A stretch of DNA of 64,000 nucleotides from an uncultured Gammaproteobacteria bacterium (GTDB lineage Bacteria > Pseudomonadota > Gammaproteobacteria > GCA-002705445 > GCA-002716945), in the NCBI GenBank assembly GCA_905479195.1, contig CAJQLO010000002.1:246107-310106 (forward strand), given 5' to 3'. Position 1 is the stretch's first letter; the number at the start of each line of letters is the position of its first letter. A model generated the notes under the pieces. The model was given only the letters and a program-made list of their open reading frames with translations, did not search any database and had not been told where the DNA came from. This document shows positions 25,558 to 36,406 of the stretch, piece by piece. Both the position numbers and the translations under genes were made by a program.

Positions 25558-28306
25558 GGATACCTTAAATCTTCCATCAACAGATTTTCCTATGAAGGCT
25601 AATCTCCCTAACAGGGAACCTGAGATTTTGAAGCATTGGGATAACATTAAGTTATATGAAGAAATAAGAAAAAAAAGCAAAGGTTCTAAAAAATTTATTT
25701 TACATGATGGTCCTCCATATGCAAATGGGGATATACATATAGGTCATGCTGTTAATAAAATACTCAAAGATATTGTTGTAAAAAGTAAGACAATATCTGG
25801 ATATGATACCCCTTTTATACCTGGGTGGGATTGCCATGGTCTCCCAATTGAGCTAATGATTGAAAAAAAACATGGGAAGTCAAAATTTCAAGATGACAAA
25901 AATGCATTTAGAAAAGCTTGCAGAGAATATGCTTCAAAACAGGTAGATCGTCAAAAAGTAGATTTTATTAGGCTTGGCGTTTCAGCTGATTGGGATAATT
26001 CATATACAAGCATGGATAAAATTTTTGAGGCATCTGCTGTCCGAAGCCTAGCTACTATTATCGCTAATAATCATATATATTTTGGCTCTAAACCTGTTCA
26101 CTGGTGTATAGAATCTGAATCTGCATTGGCGGAAGCTGAGGTTGAATATCAAGATGTCATATCAGATGCAGTTGATGTGTTATTTAAACTATCAGAGCAA
26201 GAAACGTTTCTAAAAAAATTTGCAATCAAAACTAATAATGATATTTTTTTCATAATTTGGACTACTACTCCATGGACACTACCCGCTAATCAAGCAATTG
26301 CTGTCGGGAATAAAATTGAATATGTTTTAGCTAATATTGGCGATAAATCTATTATAGTAGCTAAAGATTTAATAGAACCTCTGCTAACTAAACTTGACTT
26401 AAAACCTATTAAGATTATACGAAGTATTCAAGGGAAAGAATTACTAGGGTTTAAGGCTCAACATCCTTTTTATAATAAAGAAGTCCCAATTATTAATGCT
26501 GATCATGTTACGACTGAGAATGGCACAGGACTTGTTCATATTGCACCAGGGCATGGTCAAGATGACTACATTGCAGGTTTAAAGAATAATCTAGAAGTAT
26601 TTAACCCTGTAAATGATAAAGGTATGTTTATAGACTCTTTAGAAAAATTTGGAGGAATGCATGTACGGAAAGTAAATCCCTTGATTCTTGAAGAATTAAC
26701 TAAAAATGCAAGACTACTCCATCATGAAAAATATTCACATAGCTATCCACACTGCTGGAGATTTAAAACTCCCTTAATATTCAGAGCTACTCCACAATGG
26801 TTTATAAGTATGAATCAGAACAAATTAAGAGAAAATATTTTAAGTACATTAAAAAGTGTTAATTGGGTACCAGACTGGGGTCATGACAGAATAAAAAACA
26901 TGGTTGAAAATAGGCCTGACTGGTGTATTTCAAGACAAAGATCTTGGGGTGTTCCAATACCTCTTTTTATTCACAAAGATACAAATGAATTACATAATAA
27001 AACTGACTTAATTCTTGAAAAAGCAGCAAAAATTATAGAAAAAGGCAATATAGAAGCCTGGTTTGAATTTGATAAAAGCGAATTACTAGACGAAGACAAA
27101 GAAGATTACCATATGGTTACTGATACACTAGATGTGTGGTTTGACTCCGGTATTTCACATTTTTCTGTAATGCAGCAAAGAGACTTAGGTGATACTGCTG
27201 ATCTATACTTAGAAGGTTCAGACCAGCATCGAGGATGGTTTCAATCATCTCTAATCACTGCCTTGGCAACTACTGGGAAACCACCATATAAGACAGTCCT
27301 GACGCATGGTTTTGTTGTGGATGCCGAAGGTCAGAAAATGTCGAAATCACAAGGTAATGTGATTGCGCCACAAGCTATCATAAAAGACAAGGGTTCAGAT
27401 ATCTTAAGGCTTTGGGTAGCAAATACAGATTATACAAAAGAGATGAATATTTCTCCAGAAATAATAAAACGCACTACAGAATCTTATAGGAGAATAAGAA
27501 ATACTATTAAATTTCTATTATCAAATGTGAATGATTATGATGAAAAAAAAGAAGAGGTAAAATCCTCAGATATGATGCTTATAGATAAATGGATTATTCA
27601 GTCTGCCTTAGATTTACAGGAATCAATTAAAAATAATTATGATAATTATAGATTTCATCAAATAGCACAAGATATTCAAAATTTTTGCACAATTCAATTA
27701 GGAGGTTACTATCTTGATATCATAAAAGATAGATTATATACATCTCATAAAACAGGATTAGCAAGAAAATCTTGTCAAAGCGTATGTTTAAAATTATTGA
27801 AAATGATTAATCTATGGATAGCTCCAATTCTATCATTTACTGCAGAAGAAATGTATCGCCATATAGAAGGAGTAAAGCTTAAATCTGTATTTTTAGAAGA
27901 ATGGATTAAATATGATGTAGAAATGAACGATGAAGAAAAAGAGTTAGGCGATATTTTATTTTCTTTAAAACAACCTGTTTCAAAAAAATTAGAGGAGGCT
28001 AGAAACAACGATATTATTGGTTCTTCTCTCGATGCAACAATAAGGCTAGGAGTGAAGGAAGAAATATACTTAAAATTAGAAGATAAAAGGAATGAATTAA
28101 AATTTATTTTTATCTCTTCTGAATGTCATCTAGAAAAAATATTAACAGATGACCCTATCATAGTTATTGAGAAAAATAATAATGAAAAATGTGATAGATG
28201 TTGGCATAGAAATGAATCTGTCGGATCCATTCCTGAACATGAAAAATTATGTTCTAGATGTCATGAAAATATTTTCGATAATGGCGAAACAAGAAAATTA
28301 GGCTAA
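25547..28306 (+). CDS. ileS: Isoleucyl-tRNA synthetase
   Basis: Class I synthetase of 919 residues. [16 protein letters not shown] holds the HIGH motif, followed by [11 protein letters not shown], the CP1 editing domain containing [12 protein letters not shown], and KMSKSQGN near residue 597. The C-terminus has a zinc finger ([24 protein letters not shown]), the bacterial type 1 form. The stop overlaps lspA as TAATG. Confidence 0.98.
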   Translation: MNYKDTLNLPSTDFPMKANLPNREPEILKHWDNIKLYEEIRKKSKGSKKFILHDGPPYANGDIHIGHAVNKILKDIVVKSKTISGYDTPFIPGWDCHGLPIELMIEKKHGKSKFQDDKNAFRKACREYASKQVDRQKVDFIRLGVSADWDNSYTSMDKIFEASAVRSLATIIANNHIYFGSKPVHWCIESESALAEAEVEYQDVISDAVDVLFKLSEQETFLKKFAIKTNNDIFFIIWTTTPWTLPANQAIAVGNKIEYVLANIGDKSIIVAKDLIEPLLTKLDLKPIKIIRSIQGKELLGFKAQHPFYNKEVPIINADHVTTENGTGLVHIAPGHGQDDYIAGLKNNLEVFNPVNDKGMFIDSLEKFGGMHVRKVNPLILEELTKNARLLHHEKYSHSYPHCWRFKTPLIFRATPQWFISMNQNKLRENILSTLKSVNWVPDWGHDRIKNMVENRPDWCISRQRSWGVPIPLFIHKDTNELHNKTDLILEKAAKIIEKGNIEAWFEFDKSELLDEDKEDYHMVTDTLDVWFDSGISHFSVMQQRDLGDTADLYLEGSDQHRGWFQSSLITALATTGKPPYKTVLTHGFVVDAEGQKMSKSQGNVIAPQAIIKDKGSDILRLWVANTDYTKEMNISPEIIKRTTESYRRIRNTIKFLLSNVNDYDEKKEEVKSSDMMLIDKWIIQSALDLQESIKNNYDNYRFHQIAQDIQNFCTIQLGGYYLDIIKDRLYTSHKTGLARKSCQSVCLKLLKMINLWIAPILSFTAEEMYRHIEGVKLKSVFLEEWIKYDVEMNDEEKELGDILFSLKQPVSKKLEEARNNDIIGSSLDATIRLGVKEEIYLKLEDKRNELKFIFISSECHLEKILTDDPIIVIEKNNNEKCDRCWHRNESVGSIPEHEKLCSRCHENIFDNGETRKLG

Positions 28307-28776
28307 TGAATCGTCTATCTATTACCTTTATATCTTTCCTAGTCCTAATAGATTACATGTCAAAGATTTATATAAAAGAACTCATAATAGAAAATTCTAT
28401 TGTAGTGAATAACTATATAATACTAGAAATATATTATAACAAAGGGGTGGCTTTTAGTTTTTTAGACTCTGACTCATTAGTTGTAAACTACTTAGTTACA
28501 TTTATAGTAGCAGCAATTATTTTGCTAATATTTGCATTATTTATTAAAAATTATAAAAATTATAACCAATTTGAATATTCCTCATATATCTTGATTCTAG
28601 GAGGAGCCTTAGGGAATTTTTTAGATAGATTACTCAATAACTCAGTCTTAGATTTTATAATAGTTCATTATGATAATATCTATTTCCCAGGAATATTTAA
28701 TTTAGCTGATGCATTTATTACAATTGGAGCCCTTCTTCTTTGCCTTTCATATTTTACAAGCAAGGAGAAAATATGA
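28306..28776 (+). CDS. lspA: Lipoprotein signal peptidase (signal peptidase II)
   Basis: Inner-membrane aspartyl protease cleaving prolipoproteins. Four membrane segments in 156 residues, with NKGVAFSFL, GGALGNFLDRL and the second catalytic block FNLADAFITIG; the two catalytic aspartates are those of LDRL and LADA. The ileS-lspA pairing is near universal in gammaproteobacteria. Confidence 0.96.
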   Translation: MNRLSITFISFLVLIDYMSKIYIKELIIENSIVVNNYIILEIYYNKGVAFSFLDSDSLVVNYLVTFIVAAIILLIFALFIKNYKNYNQFEYSSYILILGGALGNFLDRLLNNSVLDFIIVHYDNIYFPGIFNLADAFITIGALLLCLSYFTSKEKI

Positions 28777-29210
28777 TTAAATTTAATTCCTTGGTTAAAT
28801 TACATTACTCAATATCTAATATAAATAATATAATATTTGAATCTACTTTTGACTCTGACCCTGTTCTAGTAAGAATTGGTGATGGGACATTACCTATAAA
28901 ATTAGAAATGACTTTATATGGACTAGAAGCAGATAATGAACAGATAATGACCCTACAACCTAAAGATGCTTTTGGGCTCAGAGATGAAAATCATAATAAA
29001 ACTCTAAATATCAGTATGTTTCCTAACATAGAGATGGTTAAGATGGGGAATATAATAGAGATTGATGTTAAAGAAAAAGATGGAAAAGTCTCCCCTGGCT
29101 TTGCTATGATAAAACAAGTCAACGAAGATAGTGTCTTATTAGATTTAAATCACCCGTTGGCTGGACATGAAATTATATTTAAGGTAAAAATTATCAATAT
29201 CGATGAATAA
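28773..29210 (+). CDS. fkpB: FKBP-type peptidyl-prolyl isomerase FkpB (SlpA)
   Basis: Cytoplasmic SlyD-like isomerase/chaperone. The frame extends back to 28740 but AAGGAG just before the ATG at 28773 sets the start, overlapping the lspA stop as ATGA. VKLHYSIS, the GDGTLPIKLEMTLYGLE block, LQPKDAFGLRD and FAMIKQVNED with NHPLAGHEI fit the family. 145 residues. Confidence 0.93.
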   Translation: MIKFNSLVKLHYSISNINNIIFESTFDSDPVLVRIGDGTLPIKLEMTLYGLEADNEQIMTLQPKDAFGLRDENHNKTLNISMFPNIEMVKMGNIIEIDVKEKDGKVSPGFAMIKQVNEDSVLLDLNHPLAGHEIIFKVKIINIDE

Positions 29211-30159
29211 TATTTTCTCAGAAACTAAACTTATTTTAGCTACACCACGTGGTTTTTGTGCTGGAGTAGAAAGAGCGGTAGACATAGTCAATAAAGCTAT
29301 CGATATCTTTGGATCTCCTATATATGTAAAACATGAAGTTGTTCATAATAAATATGTAATAGAGGACCTTGAAAAAAGAGGTGTTTTATTTATTGAAGAC
29401 ATTGATGTAGTTCCAGAAAACTCAATTCTCATTTATAGTGCTCATGGTGTCTCAATAAAAGTTAAAAAAGATGCTGAAAAAAGAAATCTTAAAATATTTG
29501 ATGCTACATGCCCATTAGTTACAAAAGTTCATTTAGAAGTACATAGATATTCTCAGACTAATACGGATGTTGTATTAATTGGTCATAAAGGTCATCCAGA
29601 AATAGAAGGGACTCTGGGACAATATAAGTCATCAAATGGAAAAATACATCTAATAGAGAGTATAGGTGATATAGATAAACTTGTAATAGAGAATAAAAAT
29701 TTAGCCTATGTTACGCAAACAACACTTTCTATAGATGATACTGAAAATATAATAGCTAAATTAATAAAAAAATATCCTCATATTCAATCACCAGCTAAAA
29801 GCGATATTTGTTATGCAACACAAAATAGACAAGATGCAGTTAAATCAATATTAAAACATTGTGATTACTTACTAGTTATTGGCTCAGTGAATAGTTCTAA
29901 CTCAAGAAGATTAGTAGAATTAGCATTGAAAAATAATATTCCCTCTAAGCTTATAGATAATAAAGGTGATATAAATTTAGAAGAACTCCAAGATAATAAA
30001 AGTATTGGCATTACTGCTGGTGCCTCAGCTCCCCAAATACTATTGGATGAAGTAATAGATTACCTAGTAAAGAATGGAGCAGTTTTAGATGATATAAAAC
30101 AAGATATCATCATAGAAGACATAACATTTAGTATTCCTAAGGAACTTCGAGACTTATAA
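29203..30159 (+). CDS. ispH: 4-hydroxy-3-methylbut-2-enyl diphosphate reductase
   Basis: Last enzyme of the MEP isoprenoid pathway, with a [4Fe-4S] cluster. The three cluster cysteines are in PRGFCAGVERAV, DATCPLVTKVH and DICYATQNRQ; IYSAHGVS and TTLSIDDT are also conserved. 318 residues. Last gene of the murJ-ispH run. It converges on dsrR with a 6-nt overlap. Confidence 0.97.
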   Translation: MNNIFSETKLILATPRGFCAGVERAVDIVNKAIDIFGSPIYVKHEVVHNKYVIEDLEKRGVLFIEDIDVVPENSILIYSAHGVSIKVKKDAEKRNLKIFDATCPLVTKVHLEVHRYSQTNTDVVLIGHKGHPEIEGTLGQYKSSNGKIHLIESIGDIDKLVIENKNLAYVTQTTLSIDDTENIIAKLIKKYPHIQSPAKSDICYATQNRQDAVKSILKHCDYLLVIGSVNSSNSRRLVELALKNNIPSKLIDNKGDINLEELQDNKSIGITAGASAPQILLDEVIDYLVKNGAVLDDIKQDIIIEDITFSIPKELRDL

Positions 30160-30510
30160 GTCATGGGTAGTATTCTCATCTAAACTATCATTTGGTGGAG
30201 AATAAGCTGGATCATTTGGATTCAAAAAAATAAACTCATACTCACCTTTTTCTAACTCTACATAGTCTAGTTTACAATTTTTAAGATTCAACATGGATCC
30301 AGGTGATATAATAATTTCAACTTTATTAATCTTCAAACGCAAATCTTCTTCCTTGGATTGATCAAAACCCATAAGATAGTTGTATTTACCATCACTAGCA
30401 ATATTAACTGCTATTCTCAATGGCCAATCTTTAGAGTCAGTTGACTCAGAAGATTTAATTATCTGAGATGCTGCTGCATCAGTGATTTCAAATATTTGTT
30501 TTTGTTTCAT
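30154..30510 (-). CDS. dsrR: DsrR, A-type scaffold-like protein without cluster cysteines
   Basis: 118 residues with the IscA-like fold (ITDAAASQIIKS, LRIAVNI, YLMGFD, VEIIISPGSMLNLKNCKLDYVE). The C-terminal CGCG pair of true A-type carriers is absent, as in Allochromatium DsrR, which affects dsr expression rather than carrying clusters. It is the last gene of the cluster; dsrS, which follows in Allochromatium, is not here. Start lies 23 nt inside dsrN. Confidence 0.85.
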   Translation of the reverse strand: MKQKQIFEITDAAASQIIKSSESTDSKDWPLRIAVNIASDGKYNYLMGFDQSKEEDLRLKINKVEIIISPGSMLNLKNCKLDYVELEKGEYEFIFLNPNDPAYSPPNDSLDENTTHDL

Positions 30511-31867
30511 TATTTTTTATACAATATATAAAGTTCAAATAATTTTCAATCCATTTAGATTGAGCTGTATCTCTCAAATGGCTATAAGAAGCGACAAGAT
30601 TTTTATATAATATACCATCATGCTTGCTATTTATACCATATCCGCGCATGACTTTAAAACCATAAGAAGAGGCCTTGCTTTTTATCTTGATATCAGAGTA
30701 ATGAAACTCATGGCATTTAACTACATCACCCTTGTTCATCCAAGGATGTTTGTCATTGACCATAAGCTCTACATACCCTCTACCTATGGGTTTATCGCAC
30801 ATTTCAATATTCCCTTTTATAATGCCAGTCATTTTAAATTTTTTTGTCTTTATTTTTATTGACTCACATAAGTACATTAAACCTCCACATTCCGCATAAA
30901 CAGGCATGCCTGAGTCTATAAAACTAGAGATAGATTTAATCATAGAACTATTTTTATATAATTTATCAGCGACTCTCTCAGGAAACCCACCCCCAATAAA
31001 AAGCCCGTCAACCTTCGGCAATGACTTATCTTTGAGAGTATTAAAGCAAATAATTTTTACACCATAAGATTTAAATTTATCAAGATCATCAGGATAATAA
31101 AATCCAAAAGCTTGATCTAATGCAATACCAATTTTTAAACCAGAATATTTTTTATATTTAGTAACTATTTTGGGTATAGTTTTTATCTTTGCACCAGTAG
31201 ATTTATTAGAGAAATATTTTATGTCAATTGATGATTTTATTATTGATGATATATTTTTGATTATTTTTCTAGTGTTAGTATTTTGAAAGACAGGTTCTAA
31301 TCCAAGACTTTTTTCTATAATACTTAATTTTTTATTTTTATGAACAGATCCGATAACTTTAAATTTTGTAAATTCATTTACTGCATTTATTATTTTGCCT
31401 TCATGTCTCTCACTTGCAATATTATTAAGAATAATTCCTTTATATTTTATTTTTGAGTCGAAATTTTTATATCCTTGAAGTAAAGGTGCGATGCCTCTTG
31501 TTATCCCAGAGCAATCAAGAACTAATATTACGTCTAATTTTAAAAGATGTGCCAATGATGCATTACTATCAATGCCATTCAAGCTAACTCCATCAAACAA
31601 ACCTTTATTTCCTTCAACAATAGAGATATTTTTTCCATGAGATGCGCTCTTATAGAGCTTTCTAATCTCTGAGTTAGTCATTGTAAAAAAATCTAAATTA
31701 TAGCATTTAGCTTTTGATGCTTGGCTAAGCCATAGTGGATCAATATAATCAGGGCCTTTTTTAAAGACTGCCAAAGAATCAATGTTACTTAATACTGAGC
31801 ATAGGCCAGTGGCAATTATAGTCTTTCCAGATGATTTTTTTGTAGATGAAATAAGGTACGATTTCAC
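30488..31867 (-). CDS. dsrN: DsrN, siroheme amidase (cobyrinic acid a,c-diamide synthase-like)
   Basis: Predicted ATP- and glutamine-dependent amidation of siroheme to the amide form used by DsrAB. The N-terminal ATP-binding motif STKKSSGKTII, KGPDYIDP, GLFDG and the C-terminal class I glutaminase block MPVYAECGGLMYL (catalytic Cys) are present, as is FIGGGFPE. 459 residues. The start codon is GTG, 6 bp after dsrP. Confidence 0.92.
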   Translation of the reverse strand: MKSYLISSTKKSSGKTIIATGLCSVLSNIDSLAVFKKGPDYIDPLWLSQASKAKCYNLDFFTMTNSEIRKLYKSASHGKNISIVEGNKGLFDGVSLNGIDSNASLAHLLKLDVILVLDCSGITRGIAPLLQGYKNFDSKIKYKGIILNNIASERHEGKIINAVNEFTKFKVIGSVHKNKKLSIIEKSLGLEPVFQNTNTRKIIKNISSIIKSSIDIKYFSNKSTGAKIKTIPKIVTKYKKYSGLKIGIALDQAFGFYYPDDLDKFKSYGVKIICFNTLKDKSLPKVDGLFIGGGFPERVADKLYKNSSMIKSISSFIDSGMPVYAECGGLMYLCESIKIKTKKFKMTGIIKGNIEMCDKPIGRGYVELMVNDKHPWMNKGDVVKCHEFHYSDIKIKSKASSYGFKVMRGYGINSKHDGILYKNLVASYSHLRDTAQSKWIENYLNFIYCIKNNETKTNI

Positions 31868-31873
31868 GGTCTT

Positions 31874-33094
31874 CTAGCTATCAGTAGTTTTATCACTAGG
31901 TTCTGAAGAATGCGGGCTAGATATCATAGTTGGTAAAAATTTAAAATTAGCAATTCCTATCAAGGTAATGATTAGTGCTAATGCAACACCACCAATTCCT
32001 AGTCCAAACTCATATATTGAGGGTATATAGGAGTGCACAACATTGTCATAAAATGAAGAATCTATAATGACATGATCTGGAAATATTGTTAATGGATATG
32101 CTTGCCCTCCAATAATAATTACATACATTGCGATGAAACTACCTAGTAAAATCAAAAATGATGCTATTGTTAAAGCCAGATGTGTACCAAACTTATTCGA
32201 AGAAAGGATTATAATCGGCAATACTATTCCAATGATAACTTGTCCAAACCAAAATGATAACGTATAGATTCCGCCTGAAGATAATATAAATATCTCAAAA
32301 TCCCAATGTTTCGCGATATACATGTTGGTTACATGATATAAGCCAAGGAAATATAAGTTAGCGAATAAAAAAATAACGCTTAACTTTTTAAGATTATCTA
32401 AAACATCTTTAGGAATATAAGTATTATGAAATTTGCTTATTATTCTTAATACTAGATAATAAACCGCGGTTCCATAGAGTAGTGACATGACTATGAAGAG
32501 TGGCGCTAATATTGCTGTTGAATATGCTTCTCTAGCAACAAGAAAACCAAAAATAGAACCTGTGCCAGTAGTCAATATTATCCTCCAACCAAAGGCGAAT
32601 GTACCCATAAATTTAGAATACTTATTAACTTCACGATCTAACATTGTCCAGATATAAGCTGCAAGCACAACTGCAAAGCCAGAATACAAAAATATATTCC
32701 AAGAAAATATTGATACAAAATTATAAGTTGTCATAGCAACAATTAGCCGATTAGGGCGCCCTAAGTCTAAGACTAATATTGCAAGACCTGCTATCAAAAA
32801 AGAAATAGCTAGTAACGCAGATAATGGAGCAAGAGGTTTATATAGTTTCTTATCAAAAACTGATGATATAGATGCAATATTTAAAACACCTGAAGCAATA
32901 ACAATTAAAAGCACAGCAAATATATGAGGTAAACCCCAAACAATTTGATTATTCATTCCAGTGACATAATGTCCTTCCAGCTCCATATAGTGGGAACATC
33001 CAAAGCCAATAAGTATAAAAATACCTAAAAGGATAAAATTAGACCAAAAGATTTTTGGGTCAATAATGAATTTAGTAAAAGTAATTTTATCCAT
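31874..33094 (-). CDS. dsrP: DsrP, NrfD-type quinone-interacting membrane subunit
   Basis: Ten-helix NrfD/PsrC-like protein of the DsrMKJOP complex, passing electrons between the quinone pool and DsrO. 406 residues with FGCSHYMELEGHYVTGMNNQIVWGLPH near the first helices and LDLGRPNRLIVAM in the middle, both family hallmarks. Lies between dsrO and dsrN. Confidence 0.95.
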   Translation of the reverse strand: MDKITFTKFIIDPKIFWSNFILLGIFILIGFGCSHYMELEGHYVTGMNNQIVWGLPHIFAVLLIVIASGVLNIASISSVFDKKLYKPLAPLSALLAISFLIAGLAILVLDLGRPNRLIVAMTTYNFVSIFSWNIFLYSGFAVVLAAYIWTMLDREVNKYSKFMGTFAFGWRIILTTGTGSIFGFLVAREAYSTAILAPLFIVMSLLYGTAVYYLVLRIISKFHNTYIPKDVLDNLKKLSVIFLFANLYFLGLYHVTNMYIAKHWDFEIFILSSGGIYTLSFWFGQVIIGIVLPIIILSSNKFGTHLALTIASFLILLGSFIAMYVIIIGGQAYPLTIFPDHVIIDSSFYDNVVHSYIPSIYEFGLGIGGVALALIITLIGIANFKFLPTMISSPHSSEPSDKTTDS

Positions 33095-33099
33095 TATGA

Positions 33100-33840
33100 T
33101 TAAAATCCTGAGTAAGTTACTCTTTGTTTAAGCTTTAAATCTTCTCTTAGACGCCTACTGGGTTTAGCTTGCATTGCAAGACTCACTCTACTATTTGGGT
33201 CAGCTAAATCACCAAAAGTAATCGCATGGTGTCCTTCTTTCATACAAGCTTCTTCACAAGCAGTTGTTTCAGAGCCATGATCTATTCTGTTAACGCAAAG
33301 ATTACAACTTTCAACGCAACCTTTCCCTCGTGGAGCACTTGTTACTTGTTCTGTTAGATTTTCATGTACAAATGATCTAGCTTTAAATGGACAAGCCATC
33401 ATGCAATATCTACAACCAATACATGTATGCTGATTAACCATGACAATACCATCTTCTCTCCTAAATGATGCTCCGGTAGGGCAAACATCGACGCATGGAG
33501 GGTTTTCACAGTGCTGACACATCATTGGTAATGTTGTAACTTTATCAGTCTTAATATCTTTAATTCGAAGTTTCCTAATCCATTGCGAATCAGTCTCTGG
33601 CCTATCAAATCCATAGAGTCCATTCTCGTCTACGCATGCCTCTACACAAGCAGTACAACCATCTACGCATTTATTAACATCAACATTAATAGCCCATTTT
33701 GTTTTAGCGCTAACTTCCAGATCCAAAGGTTTAGCAGCAACAGCTTTAGGGATAAGATCAGGTATGACATATACAGCTGAAATAGCTGTAACAGATTTTA
33801 CTATAAACTCTCTTCTTGTTAATTCAGAACTATTTCTCAT
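33100..33840 (-). CDS. dsrO: DsrO, periplasmic iron-sulfur subunit
   Basis: Ferredoxin-like subunit with four predicted [4Fe-4S] clusters. A twin-arginine signal TRREFIVKS (residues 8-16) directs folded export. Cysteine sets include CVDGCTACVEACV, CQHCENPPCVDVCPTGA, CIGCRYCMMACPF and CVESCNLCVNRI. 246 residues. Its start overlaps dsrJ by 11 nt. Confidence 0.96.
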   Translation of the reverse strand: MRNSSELTRREFIVKSVTAISAVYVIPDLIPKAVAAKPLDLEVSAKTKWAINVDVNKCVDGCTACVEACVDENGLYGFDRPETDSQWIRKLRIKDIKTDKVTTLPMMCQHCENPPCVDVCPTGASFRREDGIVMVNQHTCIGCRYCMMACPFKARSFVHENLTEQVTSAPRGKGCVESCNLCVNRIDHGSETTACEEACMKEGHHAITFGDLADPNSRVSLAMQAKPSRRLREDLKLKQRVTYSGF

Positions 33841-34309
33841 AATTAGTCTCTTTATAATATTCTACTAAATTATTTGCAGTAGATTCAATGTGTATATTTT
33901 GATTATAACCTGTAGATTTAATTTTTGATGAATTGTCTCTAGGGACAGTTGCATGACATGAAAAACAATCTATATTTACTGCTGTTTTTACATGACAAGT
34001 TTGACAAAACTGGCCTTCAGCATTCACAGGAATAGCCTTTCCTTTTTCATCATAAGAAACATGACAATCTATACAATTTGCTAAACTATGGTTTTTAGTT
34101 CTTATTCCCTTTTCAACTGTATTTTCGCGCTGATGATAAAGAAACTCAAAATGCTCTTTTTGCATAACTTCTGTAGGTTCTACGCATTGATCTAATTTAT
34201 CAGCTTTAGATTCACCTATTAAAGAATGTTTTTCACCGTCATGTGAATGCGAAGAAATAGGAACAAATACCATTATTGAAATAGCTAACATTTTAATAAG
34301 TTGGGACAC
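33830..34309 (-). CDS. dsrJ: DsrJ, triheme cytochrome c
   Basis: Periplasmic c-type cytochrome with a signal peptide (about 1-22) and three CxxCH sites: CIDCH (79-83), CQTCH (102-106) and CFSCH (115-119). Cys42 is in the region where Allochromatium DsrJ has a cysteine proposed as an unusual heme ligand. 159 residues; partner of DsrMKOP. Confidence 0.96.
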   Translation of the reverse strand: MSQLIKMLAISIMVFVPISSHSHDGEKHSLIGESKADKLDQCVEPTEVMQKEHFEFLYHQRENTVEKGIRTKNHSLANCIDCHVSYDEKGKAIPVNAEGQFCQTCHVKTAVNIDCFSCHATVPRDNSSKIKSTGYNQNIHIESTANNLVEYYKETNYEK

Positions 34310-34351
34310 AATCTCTCTCCTCAGTTGCTACCAATTAATTAGCTTTACTAA

Positions 34352-36325
34352 TTATTCACCTAGACCCATTTTAATATATCCAGTTGGACAAACATCGGCG
34401 CAAATATGACACCCAATACATTTGTCATAATCGGTATCAACATATCTACCCATTGTAGATTCGTCTTTTTTAACACGGAAGACTGCATCTTGAGGACAGT
34501 AGATTACACAATTATCGCACTCAAAACACATTCCACAACTCATGCATCTAGAAGCTTCTTTAATTGCATCTTCTTCTGTAAAACCAATAATTCTATCTTC
34601 ATAATGGTCTATAACATCATCTCCGGAAGGGACAGCTTCACCTCTTTTTAATCTATCTTCTTTCTCAAAGTGTCCTAAAAATAATTCAGTAGAAGGTATA
34701 ACTTCTTGAGATGAACGATCTTCATAATTATGAACTACAGATTTACTAGTATCTGTACCTGTTAAAGACGCAGGATCTTCAAAAACTGGTTTATACTCTT
34801 CAGGCTGCTGATCTGTTTCTCTTAACTTATCTAATAAACTAAAATGATGTACGTCAACTTTAGGTCTGCGTTTAAAATCTTTGTTTTCAAAAAAACTTTT
34901 TATAGACTGTGATGCTATTGAACCCTGGCCTATTGCAGTAGTTAATAAATGCGGTCTAACAATATCACCAGCCACAAAATGTCCTTCTTTAGTTTTATGC
35001 CTATAGAAATCATCAACATCAAAAAAACCATGATCATTACCCAAAGCTTCTAAACCTTCTATGTCTGGTGATTGACCGATAGCTGAAACAATTAAGTCAG
35101 CCTCAATTCTTTGCTCAGATCCTTCAACGGGAACTGGCTTATTATCTTCAAAGGCACATTTAGCAATAATTATTGCAACTGCTCTGTTATTCTCATCTTT
35201 TTCTATTCTGACTGGTATAACACCATTAATTATTGTTACTCCTTCATGAATAGCATCATTAACTTCTTGCTCAGCAGCCGTCATTTCTTCTTTTTGGAAT
35301 AGAGAAGTTAGTGTAACTTCAGCGCCCTCTTTGATAGCTGACTCTGAAACATCTTGTGCAACATAACCGTGTACAATAGCTTCTGGACTTTCTTGGTCAT
35401 TCATAGTTGAAATATGTCCAAGTCTTCTAGCAACTGATACTACATCTATTGAAGTATCACCACCACCAACACAAACAACTTTTTTAGACCCAACTTTTAA
35501 TCTGCCTTGACAAAAAGCTTCTAGAAATGCCACTCCACTTAAACAATTCTCGGCATCGCTTCCTTCGATTGGTAGAGCCTTGCCATTCCAACAACCTATA
35601 GTCCAAAGTACTGCATCATATGCATCTTCAACTTCTTCCATCGGTATATCTTTGCCGACTCTCTTGTTTAAAATAACTTCTATATCACCTAAATCAAGAA
35701 TACGTTTAATTTCAGCATCCAATATATCGCGTGGCGTTCTATAATTAGGGATTCCATAACGCATCATTCCCCCTAAGTCCTCACGTTCTTCAAAAATTGT
35801 AGAGGCATAACCCATTTTACGTAATTGAAATGCAGCAGATAGACCAGCTGGCCCTCCACCAATAATTGCCACTCTTTCCTTTAATAATTTCGGAGCAGAT
35901 TCAAATTTATAATTTTCTTTAAAAGCTTTATCACCAATGAATTGTTCGACAGCATTAATGCCAACATAGTCATCTACCTCGTTTCTATTACACCCACTTT
36001 GACAAGGTGCTGGACAAACTCTTCCCATTTGAGATGGGAAAGGATTTGCTGTGGTAGATCTTCTGAATGCATATTCAGACATGCTCATTCCTTCCGGAGC
36101 TTTTTCAATTCCTCTTACAATTTGCAACCATCCGCGTATGTCTTCACCAGATGGACAACTGCCTTGGCACGGAGGTGTTTTATGGATATAAGTTGGACAT
36201 TTGTGTGATGTATCTTCTTTAAAGATTTGTTTTGAGAAATCAGTATATTCGTGATCACCTTCTTCATATCTTCTGAAGGTACTTTCCTCTTTCATCGCAT
36301 TTATTGTTTGTTCTAGCTTAGTCAT
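34352..36325 (-). CDS. dsrL: DsrL, iron-sulfur flavoprotein NAD(P)-linked oxidoreductase
   Basis: Accepts electrons released when rDsrAB oxidises sulfur and passes them to NAD(P)+. The GltD-like architecture is clear: N-terminal cysteines (PPCQGSCPSGEDIRGWL, CPAPCQSGCNR), FAD Rossmann motif AIIGGGPAGLSAAFQL (about 154), second Rossmann VVCVGGGDTSIDVV, AIGQSPD, and a C-terminal 2[4Fe-4S] ferredoxin (CMSCGMCFECDNCVIYC and CIGCHICADVCPTGYI). 657 residues. A 79-bp gap, the longest inside the cluster, separates it from dsrK. Confidence 0.96.
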   Translation of the reverse strand: MTKLEQTINAMKEESTFRRYEEGDHEYTDFSKQIFKEDTSHKCPTYIHKTPPCQGSCPSGEDIRGWLQIVRGIEKAPEGMSMSEYAFRRSTTANPFPSQMGRVCPAPCQSGCNRNEVDDYVGINAVEQFIGDKAFKENYKFESAPKLLKERVAIIGGGPAGLSAAFQLRKMGYASTIFEEREDLGGMMRYGIPNYRTPRDILDAEIKRILDLGDIEVILNKRVGKDIPMEEVEDAYDAVLWTIGCWNGKALPIEGSDAENCLSGVAFLEAFCQGRLKVGSKKVVCVGGGDTSIDVVSVARRLGHISTMNDQESPEAIVHGYVAQDVSESAIKEGAEVTLTSLFQKEEMTAAEQEVNDAIHEGVTIINGVIPVRIEKDENNRAVAIIIAKCAFEDNKPVPVEGSEQRIEADLIVSAIGQSPDIEGLEALGNDHGFFDVDDFYRHKTKEGHFVAGDIVRPHLLTTAIGQGSIASQSIKSFFENKDFKRRPKVDVHHFSLLDKLRETDQQPEEYKPVFEDPASLTGTDTSKSVVHNYEDRSSQEVIPSTELFLGHFEKEDRLKRGEAVPSGDDVIDHYEDRIIGFTEEDAIKEASRCMSCGMCFECDNCVIYCPQDAVFRVKKDESTMGRYVDTDYDKCIGCHICADVCPTGYIKMGLGE

Positions 36326-36388
36326 GCTTATCTCACACTTTATATAAGTTTATTCTTCTTCTCTAATATTGGATAATTATAGCATAAG

Positions 36389-36406
36389 AGCTTTAGCTCT
36401 AAAGCT
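36389..36406 (-). other. Perfect palindrome at the dsrK stop codon
   Basis: AGCTTTAG-CT-CTAAAGCT is an 8-bp stem with a 2-nt loop that includes the first bases of the dsrK stop. It is not followed by a T-run on the minus strand, so it looks more like an mRNA-processing or stability hairpin than a terminator. A TATAAT hexamer follows on the minus strand before dsrL. Confidence 0.5.
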
